From assembly GCA_039810005.1 (NCBI GenBank), contig JBDHWD010000003.1, forward strand, positions 1 to 64,000: a stretch of DNA of 64,000 nt, given 5' to 3'. The notes under the pieces were generated by a model. It did not search any database, was not told where the DNA came from, and saw only the letters and a list, made by a program, of their open reading frames with translations. Shown one piece after another: positions 32,199 through 40,758 of this stretch (within the stretch, counting starts at the first letter, position 1; the number at the start of each line of letters is the position of its first letter). The DNA is from JAMLIA01 sp039810005 (GTDB taxonomy: Bacteria; Chloroflexota; Chloroflexia; Thermomicrobiales; CFX8). Made by a program: the position numbers and the translations under genes.

Positions 32199-32215
32199 GG
32201 TGATTAGTTATCACC
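32199..32215. promoter_or_regulatory. candidate PadR operator
   Basis: GGTGAT-TAGTT-ATCACC, a perfect palindrome in the gap between padR (start 32171, minus) and the S2P protease gene (start 32326, plus). On the minus strand it is followed by ACTAATCACC, and TACTAT lies just upstream as a possible -10. Position and symmetry fit a repressor site that could control either direction. Confidence 0.5.
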
Positions 32216-32325
32216 TATAGTACCGTGTCGCGCCACGGCTCACCATTGACCAACGGCGTGTATGCTGCGATCGTACGTATCCCGAAGATGCTTACACGCG
32301 CGCTGAAGCGAAGGGATGAATCCAG

Positions 32326-33480
32326 ATGGATGCGTCGATCGGCATCGGTTCGATTCGCGGGATTCGCCTCGGCATCCACTACAGCTGGTTTATCGTACTG
32401 ATCGTCTTTTCGTACCTGCTGTCCGAGGGACAGTTCCCGAATCAGTTCGAGGGCTGGACACGAACGCAATACTGGGTCGTTGGTGTCGCGACGGTCATCC
32501 TGCTATTCGCCTCAGTGCTCGTCCACGAGCTGGCGCACTCGGTCGTCGCCCAGACGCGCGGCATCGAGGTTGTGGGCATCACACTGTTCATCTTCGGCGG
32601 CGTCGCCCAACTGTCCGAAGACTCCGACGAACCGGGCGAGGAATTCGCCATCGCTATCGCCGGGCCGCTCGCATCGCTGGGGCTTGCCGGGCTGTTTGGC
32701 GGCCTCTGGTACCTGCTGCGCGATTCCAACGAGCAGCTCGGCGCGCTGCTGGGCTATCTGGCGGTCGTCAATACCATCCTGGCCGTCTTCAATCTCATTC
32801 CGGGATTCCCGCTCGACGGTGGTCGCGTGTTGCGGGCCATCCTCTGGAAGATCACCGGCAATGTACGCCGCGCCACCCGTATCGTCTCGGTGATCGGCAC
32901 GCTGGTGGGCACGCTCTTCTTCATGCTCGGCATCATCTCGGCGCTGAGTGGCAACCTGATCAACGGGCTCTGGTACATCGCCCTCGGCTGGTTCATGCAG
33001 AACGCTGCGCAGGGCGGCTACCGCGATGTCGAGCTTCGCGAGCTACTGTCCGGCCACGTCGTGTCCGAGGTCATGGACGCCGCGCCGGTCGTCGTGCGGA
33101 GCGGGTTGAGTGTCAGCGAGCTGGTCGATGACTGGTTTCTGGCCCGCAACCTTCGCGGCGCGCCGGTCGTGACGAACGACTGGTTCGAGGGCATCGTGAC
33201 GATTTCGGATGTGCGCACCATACCGCGCGAGCAGTGGGATCAGACTGTCGTCCGCGCGATCATGACGCCGCGCGAGCGCGTGTATTCCGTCGCACCAACA
33301 GATAGCGTCGAGACGGCGCTCCGTCTGCTGTCGGAGCACGACGTCGACCAACTGCCGGTGCTCGACGATGGTCAGCTCGTTGGGCTGCTGCGCCGCTCAT
33401 CGCTGGTGCGGTTTGTGCACCTCCAGCAGGCGCTCGGCTCTCAGGAAGCACGGCGCATTCCAGCTGCGTCAGGAGGTTGA
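32326..33480 (+). CDS. M50 site-2 protease with CBS domains
   Basis: A 384-aa intramembrane zinc metalloprotease of the SpoIVFB/S2P group with about six membrane spans. The zinc motif H-E-L-A-H is at residues 67-71 and the second ligand in F-P-L-D-G-G-R has Asp164; both are intact. Residues about 250-370 form a pair of CBS domains (V-S-E-V-M-D-A-A-P-V-V, later A-I-M-T-P-R-E-R-V-Y), which in such proteins sense nucleotides such as ATP and may gate the protease. The ATG follows AAGGG. The aldo-keto reductase gene begins one nucleotide after its stop. Confidence 0.93.
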   Translation: MDASIGIGSIRGIRLGIHYSWFIVLIVFSYLLSEGQFPNQFEGWTRTQYWVVGVATVILLFASVLVHELAHSVVAQTRGIEVVGITLFIFGGVAQLSEDSDEPGEEFAIAIAGPLASLGLAGLFGGLWYLLRDSNEQLGALLGYLAVVNTILAVFNLIPGFPLDGGRVLRAILWKITGNVRRATRIVSVIGTLVGTLFFMLGIISALSGNLINGLWYIALGWFMQNAAQGGYRDVELRELLSGHVVSEVMDAAPVVVRSGLSVSELVDDWFLARNLRGAPVVTNDWFEGIVTISDVRTIPREQWDQTVVRAIMTPRERVYSVAPTDSVETALRLLSEHDVDQLPVLDDGQLVGLLRRSSLVRFVHLQQALGSQEARRIPAASGG

Positions 33481-33481
33481 A

Positions 33482-34480
33482 GTGGAGACGCGTATCGCGG
33501 GAACCAGTGAGCTTCGGTTAACGCGGATCGGCCTCGGCCTGGCGGCGTTGGGACGGCCGGGCTATGTCAACCTCGGCCACGCTGCCGACCTGGACCGCGA
33601 CTACGACATCGCGGCGATGCGGGACCACGCTGCGAGCGTCCTCGACGCAGCCTGGAACGCCGGCATTCGCTACATTGATACGGCACGCTCGTACGGCCGC
33701 GCTGAGGAGTTCCTCGCCCACTGGCTCGCAACTCGCGGACGTCGGCCCGAGCAGGTTACGATCGGATCGAAGTGGGGCTACACCTACACGGCCGACTGGC
33801 GCACCGACGCCGATGTCCATGAGGTCAAGGACCACACCCTGCCAACCCTCCAACGACAGATCGAAGAATCCGTCGCTACTCTCGGCGACTGGATCGACCT
33901 GTACCAGATCCACTCGGCGACGATCGACTCTGGCGTGCTGGATCGAGCCGACGTCCTCGACGCGCTGGCGATGCTGCGTGCGGATCGCGGCTGGGCGATC
34001 GGGCTGTCGTTGAGCGGTGCGAGCTCGCGCGAGACGCTCGAACGCGCGCTAACAGTCGAGCGCGACGGAGTCCGCCTCTTCACCGCCGTGCAGGCAACCT
34101 GGAACATCCTGGAACCGTCGCTCTCCGCCATCCTCGCTGAGGCGCATCGCGCGGGGCTGGCGGTCATCGCCAAGGAGACGCTGGCCAACGGGCGACTGAC
34201 CGACCGCAACGACGACGCAGCGTTTGCTCCGTCACGCGCCGTCCTTGAGGCACATGCCGGGCGACTCGGCTGCTCAATCGATCAGCTCGCGCTGGCAGCA
34301 GTATTGGACAACGCCTGGGTCGATTGCGTCCTGTCAGGCGCAGCAACGATCGCGCAGCTTGAGTCCAACATCGGCGCTATGGCGATCAACCTCGACGACG
34401 ACGCTCGTTCCGCACTGGCGGCGCTTGCCGAAAGCCCGGCCAAGTACTGGAGTAAACGCGGCGAGCTGGAGTGGAACTGA
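33482..34480 (+). CDS. aldo/keto reductase
   Basis: A 332-aa NADPH-dependent oxidoreductase of the AKR TIM-barrel family. The catalytic tetrad can be read: Asp66 in Y-I-D-T-A-R-S-Y, Tyr71, Lys97 in I-G-S-K-W-G-Y and His144 in Y-Q-I-H-S. The nucleotide-binding end, L-S-G-A-A-T-I-A-Q-L-E-S-N-I, is in the usual place near residue 285. The GTG start has AGGAGG 8 nt upstream, inside the end of the S2P gene. The substrate cannot be told from sequence. Confidence 0.93.
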   Translation: METRIAGTSELRLTRIGLGLAALGRPGYVNLGHAADLDRDYDIAAMRDHAASVLDAAWNAGIRYIDTARSYGRAEEFLAHWLATRGRRPEQVTIGSKWGYTYTADWRTDADVHEVKDHTLPTLQRQIEESVATLGDWIDLYQIHSATIDSGVLDRADVLDALAMLRADRGWAIGLSLSGASSRETLERALTVERDGVRLFTAVQATWNILEPSLSAILAEAHRAGLAVIAKETLANGRLTDRNDDAAFAPSRAVLEAHAGRLGCSIDQLALAAVLDNAWVDCVLSGAATIAQLESNIGAMAINLDDDARSALAALAESPAKYWSKRGELEWN

Positions 34481-34553
34481 CGCGCCGATTCTCCTCATCT
34501 CCTGATACTGTTGCATCTGCGAGATTTCGGATGGCGGACAGAGAGGGACACCA

Positions 34554-35429
34554 ATGACCGATCGGGCCTGGGGCGGGAACACCATGGCGGGCAAGCTGGA
34601 GCGGGTACTCGTCTATCCTCCGGTTCCACCCGATCCGTCTGTTTCGTGGGAAGAATTCGGCTATCTTCGGCCGCTCGACCACGACCTGGCCGTCTCGGAG
34701 CATGCCGCCTTCCGTCGCATCCTTGCGGACGCGGGCATCGAAGTCATCACTGGCGAAATCGACGACGCTCGCCTGCAGGATGGCATCTTCGGCTTCGATC
34801 CGGTGTTCACCACCAACGCCGGCGCTGTGCTGGCGCGGATGGGCAAGCCGCTCCGTGAGGCAGAAGTCGATCTGGCCGAGCGCACAATGGAGGAGATTGG
34901 CGTGCCGATCGCCGGTCGCATCGAAGCGCCGGGGACGCTGGAGGGCGGCGACTGCCTCTGGATCGACGCCCGGACGCTGGCGATCGGTCGCGGCTACCGC
35001 ACCAATGAATCCGGCATCCAGCAGATGCGCGCTATCCTCGCGCCATCGGGCGTCGAGGTCATTGGATACGATCTGCCGTATTGGCACGGCCCTGACGAAT
35101 GCCTGCATCTGCTGTCGATGATCAGCATGATCGACGACGACCTCGCGATCGTCTACCGGCCGCTCATGCCGGTTGCTCTCGTTCAGCTCCTCGAAGAGCG
35201 CGGGATCGAGATGGTCGAGATCCCGGACGAGGAATTCGCGACACAGGGCTGCAATGTACTCGCGCTTGGCCCACGCCACTGTGTCGTGCTACGCGAGAAC
35301 ACCGTTAGTGCCGAGCGGATGCGCGCAGCAGGCTGCACGGTCATCACCTACGCGGGTGATGAGATTTCGCACAATCGCACCGGTGGGCCGACCTGCCTGA
35401 CGCGCCCGATCCTGCGGCGCGAGGGCTGA
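34554..35429 (+). CDS. dimethylargininase / amidinotransferase-family protein
   Basis: A 291-aa protein of the guanidino-group modifying superfamily (DDAH, arginine deiminase, amidinotransferase). Supporting motifs are G-T-L-E-G-G-D-C-L-W-I near 130-140, the substrate-region H-G-P-D-E-C-L-H-L, G-C-N-V-L-A-L, and the catalytic Cys281 in G-G-P-T-C-L-T-R close to the C-terminus. The size fits DDAH or a close relative that hydrolyses methylarginines or related guanidino compounds to citrulline. The ATG is preceded by GAGGGACACC. It stands alone between the AKR gene and a terminator. Confidence 0.88.
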   Translation: MTDRAWGGNTMAGKLERVLVYPPVPPDPSVSWEEFGYLRPLDHDLAVSEHAAFRRILADAGIEVITGEIDDARLQDGIFGFDPVFTTNAGAVLARMGKPLREAEVDLAERTMEEIGVPIAGRIEAPGTLEGGDCLWIDARTLAIGRGYRTNESGIQQMRAILAPSGVEVIGYDLPYWHGPDECLHLLSMISMIDDDLAIVYRPLMPVALVQLLEERGIEMVEIPDEEFATQGCNVLALGPRHCVVLRENTVSAERMRAAGCTVITYAGDEISHNRTGGPTCLTRPILRREG

Positions 35430-35465
35430 GCACTCGAGCATTGCCCGTGATCCATTGCGGTACAC

Positions 35466-35504
35466 TTCGGCGGCGCTGCGGCGAAACATGCCGCTGCCGC
35501 CGAA
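35466..35504 (+). terminator. GC-rich hairpin terminator
   Basis: TTCGGCGGC pairs with GCCGCCGAA at the base (9 bp), and GCGGC with GCCGC at the tip, around loop GAAACAT. A short AAAATTT run follows. It lies 37 nt after the dimethylargininase gene. Confidence 0.6.
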
Positions 35505-35558
35505 AATTTCGATCGCAGATTCGTTCCGCATCGCGCCAACATTGGATCTCCATCTCCT

Positions 35559-37409
35559 ATGTCAACAGCTCCATCTCCATTGCGAAAGCTCCTGAGTACC
35601 GCTGACCGCGTACGTCCGGGAGGCAGCCGCCGCGAAGGGCACGACCCGAACCTGCTGCGTCTCGAGCGCATCGCCTGGCTGGCGGCTATCGGTATTCTCC
35701 TGCTGTTTGTTGCCGGGGTTGTCGGTGTGCAGCTGGACGGACAAGGTAAGGCGCGCACCGGCGTGCATGCCCTCGGCGTGGACCTGAGTGGCATGAACCG
35801 CGATGAGGCGTTCGCCGCAGTCTCGACGGCCGCAAACGCGCAGATGTCGGAACCGCTTACGCTCACGGATGGCGATAATTCGTGGACCGTCAGCGCCGCC
35901 GACCTGGGACTGACCATAGACGCTAACGGGATCGTGGACGATGCGCTCAAAGTCGGCCACGAAGGCATTGGACCGTCGCGGCTCGGCATCCTCTGGCGCT
36001 TCCGCGATGATCCATATGTCGTTGGGCAGGATCGCCTCGGCGTTGACCGCAGCCTTCTCGATCAGCAGCTGCAATCGCTTGCCGGCGCAATCCAGCAATC
36101 GCGCGTCGATGGTCAGCTTGAGGTTGCGCCATCCGGCGTGACCTGGGTAGCGCCAGTCGTTGGGCGGGAACTGGATATTCCGGCGAGCGACGCAGCCATT
36201 ATGAACGCACTGTCGAGCGGCACAGATACAGTTAGCCTCGTTGTTGCAGAGGATCCGCCGCCGGCGACGCTCGCCCAGTACATCGACGCCCGCGACCAGC
36301 TCACTCGTATCTGGGATGCCCCGATTGAGCTCGTCGCCGCTGACCAGACCTGGACGCTGACACCCGACCTGATCGCTATTCACCTGTCGCTGACGCAGCC
36401 TGCTGACGGCAACCCGGCGGTCCTCAATCTCGACGAGGAATGGCTCAACGCTGTCGTCCGCGAAATTTCGATCGGCACCGATTCAACGCCGAAGAGCGCG
36501 CGGGCCTGGTGGGGCGATGGCGGAGCGCTGGTCAAGATCCGCGACGCCGAGGCCGGCAGGGACATGGACGAAGACGCTGCTTACACGCTCATCAAGGACG
36601 CATTCACCGGCCACTCCGATGCGAACAGAATCGACCTGCCGGTCGCCCTCATCGATCCGCCGGAGCAGCCGGCGGATTTCGCCTCGATTAATGTGTCAAC
36701 GTTGCTGGCCAGCTCCAGCACGACATACGGCGGTGGTCTCGCCGAGCGGTCGCACAATATCGAGCTTGCAGCCAGCCTGCTGAACGGCGCGCTCATCTTC
36801 CCTGGCGAGACATTCTCGTTCAACTCTGAGGTCGGCCCGACGACTGTCGAGGCCGGCTGGCAGATCGCCTACGGCATCGCTGAGACAGACGGACAGGTCA
36901 CGACCGTTCCGGCAGAAGCTGGTGGCATTTGCCAGGTCGCAACGACAGTCTTCCAGCCGGTCTTCTTCAGTGGCTTCCGGATCGACCAGCGCGCCAGCCA
37001 TTCATACTGGATTCCGCGCTATGCCTATCAGGGCAACGTCGGCATCGACGCCGCCGTCGAGTCGACAGTCGGCCTCGACCTGCGCTGGACGAATGACGGA
37101 CCATCGCCGGTTCTGCTGGAGGTCTACGCCGATGGGCAGACCCTGTCGGTCAACCTCTACGGCGCTCCGCTCCCGTGGAGTGTCGAAGTTGATCCGCCGG
37201 TTGTGACGAATGTCGTCACCGCTGATCCAACCATTCACTATCAGGAGACTGATACGCTGCCGACCGGCAGCCAGCGCGCTGTCGAGACGGCGCAGGACGG
37301 CTTCGACGTGACCGTCACTCGCCGGGTGATTCAGGGCGACAACGTCATTTCCGAGGACTTCTCGACGACCTACACGCCGGCTCAGAACCTCGTCCTTGTC
37401 GGTGCCTGA
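35559..37409 (+). CDS. VanW family envelope protein with peptidoglycan-binding-like domain
   Basis: A 616-aa membrane-anchored envelope protein. One transmembrane segment lies at about 40-60 (W-L-A-A-I-G-I-L-L-L-F-V-A-G-V-V-G). Outside it are one or two putative peptidoglycan-binding-4-like repeats, starting G-V-D-L-S-G-M-N-R-D-E-A and recurring after residue 200. A VanW domain spans about 395-520 (Y-G-G-G-L-A-E-R-S-H-N-I, F-P-G-E-T-F-S-F-N, G-G-I-C-Q-V-A-T-T-V-F). A G5-like beta domain (about 540-616) ends the protein. VanW proteins are linked to cell-wall processes and glycopeptide resistance loci but have no proven enzymatic role. The start ATG has GGATCTCC upstream. Confidence 0.9.
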   Translation: MSTAPSPLRKLLSTADRVRPGGSRREGHDPNLLRLERIAWLAAIGILLLFVAGVVGVQLDGQGKARTGVHALGVDLSGMNRDEAFAAVSTAANAQMSEPLTLTDGDNSWTVSAADLGLTIDANGIVDDALKVGHEGIGPSRLGILWRFRDDPYVVGQDRLGVDRSLLDQQLQSLAGAIQQSRVDGQLEVAPSGVTWVAPVVGRELDIPASDAAIMNALSSGTDTVSLVVAEDPPPATLAQYIDARDQLTRIWDAPIELVAADQTWTLTPDLIAIHLSLTQPADGNPAVLNLDEEWLNAVVREISIGTDSTPKSARAWWGDGGALVKIRDAEAGRDMDEDAAYTLIKDAFTGHSDANRIDLPVALIDPPEQPADFASINVSTLLASSSTTYGGGLAERSHNIELAASLLNGALIFPGETFSFNSEVGPTTVEAGWQIAYGIAETDGQVTTVPAEAGGICQVATTVFQPVFFSGFRIDQRASHSYWIPRYAYQGNVGIDAAVESTVGLDLRWTNDGPSPVLLEVYADGQTLSVNLYGAPLPWSVEVDPPVVTNVVTADPTIHYQETDTLPTGSQRAVETAQDGFDVTVTRRVIQGDNVISEDFSTTYTPAQNLVLVGA

Positions 37410-37450
37410 TCGGCGCTCGGACGCGATTCTGACACCGGAGTGGCCCGAAT

Positions 37451-37467
37451 TCGGAGTGACACTCCGA
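37451..37467 (+). terminator. short hairpin after the VanW gene
   Basis: TCGGAGT-GAC-ACTCCGA, a 7-bp stem with a 3-nt loop, 42 nt after the VanW stop and ahead of the FHA gene. No T-run; weak support. Confidence 0.35.
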
Positions 37468-37621
37468 CACATCGCGGCGATCAGCGGTTATACTAGCCAC
37501 ACGGCAGCGCGTCGTCAGGCACGGACATGTAGGGGTCGGCACAGTGTGCCCGTCCGGTGCCACTGGGTTTGACGCGCGACATTCGTTTGAAACGCAATGA
37601 CGGTTGGGGAGGCAGCGGCGG

Positions 37622-38236
37622 ATGAGCGGACTGACGCTCCTGACGGTGATACTTGTTGTGGCTGTCCTCGTCTGGCTTGCCCAACTCGTCTGGCTCTTCA
37701 GGTTCGCCGAGCAGCATCGGGCTGATCCTTTCAGAATCGTCTCCGGTGCGGCGATATTCTTCGTCGCGGCCGCCCCCGTCGCCATGAACAGCCCGCAGAT
37801 CGTCGAGCGCGTTGCTGACTTCTGGGATCGCCTGTTCGGCAGTCGCCCGCAGGCAGTCGAGTCTCCGCGCGTGCCGGCGCGCTTGCTGATTAATGGCGAG
37901 CAGATTCCGCTCGACCAGCAGCGTATGCGGATTGGGCGCTACCCCAACAATGAGATCGTGCTCGATCACCCAACGGTTTCCGCGTATCACGCCGACATTG
38001 TCGAGCGCCCGGACGGTCGTCACGAGATCCACGATAACGGCAGCCGCAACGGCACACGGGTGAACGGCGACATCGTGACCAACCGCGCCCTGCGCGACGG
38101 CGACCTGATTACGCTCGGCGCAGCGTCGATGCACTACCTCGGGTCGTCCAGCCGTGAGACAGAGGCTGCGATGGCGGCCGATTATCGCCGGCGCGAACCG
38201 CAATACGAGGACGATCACTACGATCGTGGGCGATAG
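37622..38236 (+). CDS. FHA-domain membrane protein
   Basis: A 204-aa protein with one or two hydrophobic helices at its N-terminus (L-T-V-I-L-V-V-A-V-L-V-W-L and about residues 40-55), a charged linker, and a C-terminal FHA domain. The FHA signature reads R-I-G-R-Y-P-N-N-E-I near 105-114, then S-A-Y-H-A, then N-G-S-R-N-G-T-R-V-N-G-D. FHA domains bind phosphothreonine peptides, so the protein probably tethers Ser/Thr-kinase signalling to the membrane. The S-x-x-H and N-G-T-x-V-N-G residues needed for phosphopeptide binding are intact. No kinase gene is in the window. I start at the ATG at 37622 (GGGGAGG upstream). Confidence 0.9.
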   Translation: MSGLTLLTVILVVAVLVWLAQLVWLFRFAEQHRADPFRIVSGAAIFFVAAAPVAMNSPQIVERVADFWDRLFGSRPQAVESPRVPARLLINGEQIPLDQQRMRIGRYPNNEIVLDHPTVSAYHADIVERPDGRHEIHDNGSRNGTRVNGDIVTNRALRDGDLITLGAASMHYLGSSSRETEAAMAADYRRREPQYEDDHYDRGR

Positions 38237-38350
38237 CTCTCCGCATTCAATTCACGTCTTCTATCGCGATGCGATAGCCATTTGCGTATGATAGGTGCAG
38301 GCGTCCTGTCGCCTTTCCTTTCGCGTCACTCACGTTAGGCCAAAGCGTTC

Positions 38351-39076
38351 GTGGAGCTTGACTTCATTACGAAGGTTCTGTCGATCATCGCGATCGACCT
38401 CGTCCTGAGCGGCGACAACGCGGTAGTGATCGCAATGGCGTCGCGCCGACTCCCGGCGGAGCAGCGCAAGAAGGCGATCATCCTCGGTGGTGGCGGTGCG
38501 GTCGTACTCCGCATCCTGTTCACAATCGGCGCGGCACTGCTGCTCGGCGTTCCGCTGCTCCAGGCCATCGGCGGTTTGCTGCTGGTCTACATCGCGATCA
38601 AGCTGGTCAAGCCCAGCGGCGGCGAGCACGCGGACATCCAGGCATCCGACTCACTCACTGCTGCTGTCCGCACGATCATCCTGGCGGACGTCGTGATGAG
38701 CCTCGACAACATGCTCGCCGTTGGCGGCGCGGCGCACGGGCACATCGGCCTGCTGATCTTCGGCCTGATGCTGTCGATCCCGATCCTGCTGTTCGGCAGC
38801 AGCTTCATCGCCCGCATGATCGATCGCTATCCGTGGCTGAACCTGGTCGGCGCAGCGATCCTGGTCCACACCGCAATGGAGATGTTCTTCAAGGACAAGT
38901 ACGTCCGCGACATCGTGCACATGGATCGGCCGCTGGAGCTCGGCGTCATCCTGCTGATCGTGCTGGCAGTCGTCGCCCTCGGCTGGCACTGGAACAAGCG
39001 CGCCGAAGAGGCAGCGCGTTCGATGCAGGCAACCCAGCATCATCGCTCGGTTGATGCAACCGAGTCAGGTAGCTAA
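38351..39076 (+). CDS. TerC family membrane protein (YjbE/YkoY type)
   Basis: A 241-aa integral membrane protein with about seven helices, resembling TerC/Alx/YkoY transporters implicated in metal (Mn2+) efflux. The family signature is clear: D-L-V-L-S-G-D-N-A-V-V-I near residues 16-27 and a second acidic motif D-V-V-M-S-L-D-N-M-L near 115-124, each within a helix. A hydrophilic His-containing C-terminal tail follows. The start is a GTG. I looked for the yybP-ykoY manganese riboswitch in the 114-nt gap upstream and do not see it; that gap holds only a 7-bp hairpin (CTATCGC-gat-GCGATAG, 38261-38277). The SnoaL-like gene starts 3 nt downstream. Confidence 0.9.
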   Translation: MELDFITKVLSIIAIDLVLSGDNAVVIAMASRRLPAEQRKKAIILGGGGAVVLRILFTIGAALLLGVPLLQAIGGLLLVYIAIKLVKPSGGEHADIQASDSLTAAVRTIILADVVMSLDNMLAVGGAAHGHIGLLIFGLMLSIPILLFGSSFIARMIDRYPWLNLVGAAILVHTAMEMFFKDKYVRDIVHMDRPLELGVILLIVLAVVALGWHWNKRAEEAARSMQATQHHRSVDATESGS

Positions 39077-39079
39077 TCG

Positions 39080-39526
39080 ATGGCTGGCGATCCACTCGCA
39101 GCGCTGCGCACCTGGTTTGACCACTGGGGCAGCCTCGTTGCAGCACGCGACTTTGAGGCGGCACGGCCCCTGTTCTCCTCAGAGGTTATCGGTTTCGGGA
39201 CGCACATGCGGATCGTTCACGGCCTCAGCGCGCTGGAACGCGACCAGTGGCGTAACGTCTGGCCAACGATCTCGGACTTCACCTTCCTGACTGCTGAGCT
39301 GGAAGGCGGCATTTCAACCGATGGCTTGCAAGCCTGGGCGATCGTGCCGTGGACGTCTACCGGCTTCTCCGAAGACGGCACGCCGTTTGAGCGCCCGGGA
39401 CGTGCGACGGCGATTTTCACGCGCAATGAGCCAGACGCCGACTGGCGCGCCATCCACACGCACTTCTCGCTGGTACCGGGAACGCCGCACCGCTCGTGGG
39501 GACCACCGGACGATCCTAGGCGTTAA
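39080..39526 (+). CDS. SnoaL-like / NTF2-fold protein
   Basis: A 148-aa protein with the NTF2-like cone-fold pattern of SnoaL/DUF4440 proteins: an N-terminal helix W-F-D-H-W-G-S-L, then F-E-A-A-R-P-L-F-S-S, and later G-R-A-T-A-I-F-T-R and W-R-A-I-H-T-H-F-S, the strand that in relatives lines the pocket. It may be a small-molecule isomerase, dehydratase or a sensor domain; no catalytic residue can be assigned. The ATG begins 3 nt after the TerC stop, so the two are co-transcribed. The end overlaps the convergent zinc-ribbon gene by 11 bp. Confidence 0.8.
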   Translation: MAGDPLAALRTWFDHWGSLVAARDFEAARPLFSSEVIGFGTHMRIVHGLSALERDQWRNVWPTISDFTFLTAELEGGISTDGLQAWAIVPWTSTGFSEDGTPFERPGRATAIFTRNEPDADWRAIHTHFSLVPGTPHRSWGPPDDPRR

Positions 39527-39731
39527 TACCGCAACTCTGGCCGGACGACTGGCTCCAGCGCAGAAGCTCCTCGTGCTCGTCCTCGTCAAGAGTGAACATC
39601 GTCCCGCACTCCGGGCAGGTCACAACCCAGGTGCAATCGCCGCGCATTTCGCAGAGCTCGGCGACATCGCCATAAATCCCCTTGGAACAGAGATGATCTC
39701 TCACGCGATCGACGCTTGACGCAATCGACAT
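39516..39731 (-). CDS. small zinc-ribbon-like protein
   Basis: A 71-aa protein with C-P-E-C-G near residue 39-43 and further cysteines in C-E-M-R-G-D-C and at the C-terminus (S-C-G-I-N-A), suggesting a zinc ribbon. The rest is acidic (L-D-E-D-E-H-E-E). The ATG at 39731 has GAGGGGG upstream and a good promoter 38 nt before it. An in-frame start 21 nt earlier is less likely. Function unknown. It runs against the SnoaL-like gene with a short overlap. Confidence 0.7.
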   Translation of the reverse strand: MSIASSVDRVRDHLCSKGIYGDVAELCEMRGDCTWVVTCPECGTMFTLDEDEHEELLRWSQSSGQSCGINA

Positions 39732-39768
39732 ATGCACCCCCTCGCTCAACATGCATCTGCGTCATTCG

Positions 39769-39797
39769 AGTGTAGTCATGTCGTTGCATGCTGGCAA
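39769..39797 (-). promoter_or_regulatory. sigma70-type promoter of the zinc-ribbon gene
   Basis: On the minus strand TTGCCA (39797-39792), a 17-nt spacer and TACACT (39774-39769). Transcription would start near 39762, about 30 nt before the ATG at 39731. Confidence 0.55.
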
Positions 39798-40004
39798 CAT
39801 CGTGAATCTCGTCACGCAAATCATCGTGAGACAGCGCAATGCATCACGCATGTGGGAGCCGTAGGCCGACGCTCTCTCGCGGCCCCGCAGCTCCGCAGGA
39901 CAGCGAGGCAGCCGCACATCGATTCGTACGGATGGCTTGGCCTACTTAGTCCTATCCATAACACTGCACACCATTGCTTGGAGGCTACCGGACCTTCGTT
40001 TTGC

Positions 40005-40736
40005 TCAATGGCGGAGCGCGGCGACGCGGGCGATCACGCCTTCGTGGGCGCGGCGCTCGAGCGTGCTGTCGAGGTCGGCGAGAGCAACGTCGCCGTAGCG
40101 GCGCTCCAGCGCGCGCTCGATCAACCAGTCGGCCAAATGCGGGTTCTTCGGCAACAGCGCGCCGTGCAGGTAGCAGCCGACGACGTTGCGATAGCGCGCG
40201 CCCTCGGTGCCGTCCTGGCCGTTGTTACCACGACCAACGCGGACGCGGCCGAGTGGCTTGACGCCTGCGCCGAGGTGCGTCTTGCCGGAGTGGTTCTCGA
40301 AGCCGACGAGCGTGCCAAACTCTTCCGAATCGACGACGACATTGCCGATGAAGCGCTCGTGCCCGGCTTCGCTCGTGACGTCGATCGCGCCAATACCGGG
40401 GAGATCGTCACCCTCGTGTGGGTGGTACGAGTGGCCAAGCAGCTGATAGCCGCCGCAGACCGCAAGGACGGGCGCACCGTCCTCGATCGCCGTCTTCAGG
40501 ACGCGGCCCTTTTCGCCCTGCACATCACGCGAGACAGCGATCTGCTCACGATCCTGACCGCCGCCCCAGAAGTAGAGGTCGATGCCATCAATGTCGATCG
40601 GATCACCGAGGCCGATGGTCACGACGGACGCTTCCAGTCCGCGCCACTCAGCGCGACGGGCCAGCGCCATGACGTTGCCACGATCGCCGTAGATGTTCAT
40701 CTCGTGTCCGTAGAGCCAGCCGATTCGCAACTGCAT
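40005..40736 (-). CDS. gatD: lipid II isoglutaminyl synthase, glutaminase subunit
   Basis: A 243-aa class I glutamine amidotransferase related to CobQ/GatD. The nucleophile Cys94 is in V-L-A-V-C-G-G-Y-Q-L and the catalytic His in C-Y-L-H-G-A-L near residue 190. GatD hydrolyses glutamine and hands ammonia to MurT to amidate the alpha-carboxyl of D-Glu in lipid II. The murT gene lies 22 nt upstream on the same strand, matching the obligate MurT-GatD pair of Gram-positive bacteria. It is the last gene of the mreB-mreC-murT-gatD operon. Confidence 0.93.
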   Translation of the reverse strand: MQLRIGWLYGHEMNIYGDRGNVMALARRAEWRGLEASVVTIGLGDPIDIDGIDLYFWGGGQDREQIAVSRDVQGEKGRVLKTAIEDGAPVLAVCGGYQLLGHSYHPHEGDDLPGIGAIDVTSEAGHERFIGNVVVDSEEFGTLVGFENHSGKTHLGAGVKPLGRVRVGRGNNGQDGTEGARYRNVVGCYLHGALLPKNPHLADWLIERALERRYGDVALADLDSTLERRAHEGVIARVAALRH

Positions 40737-40758
40737 GGATGATGCTCCACTCGCGAGG

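Noticed and set aside
38237..38350. yybP-ykoY manganese riboswitch in front of the TerC gene
   Set aside because: The conserved GGGGAGUAG-like core is absent. Only a short hairpin (38261-38277) is present.
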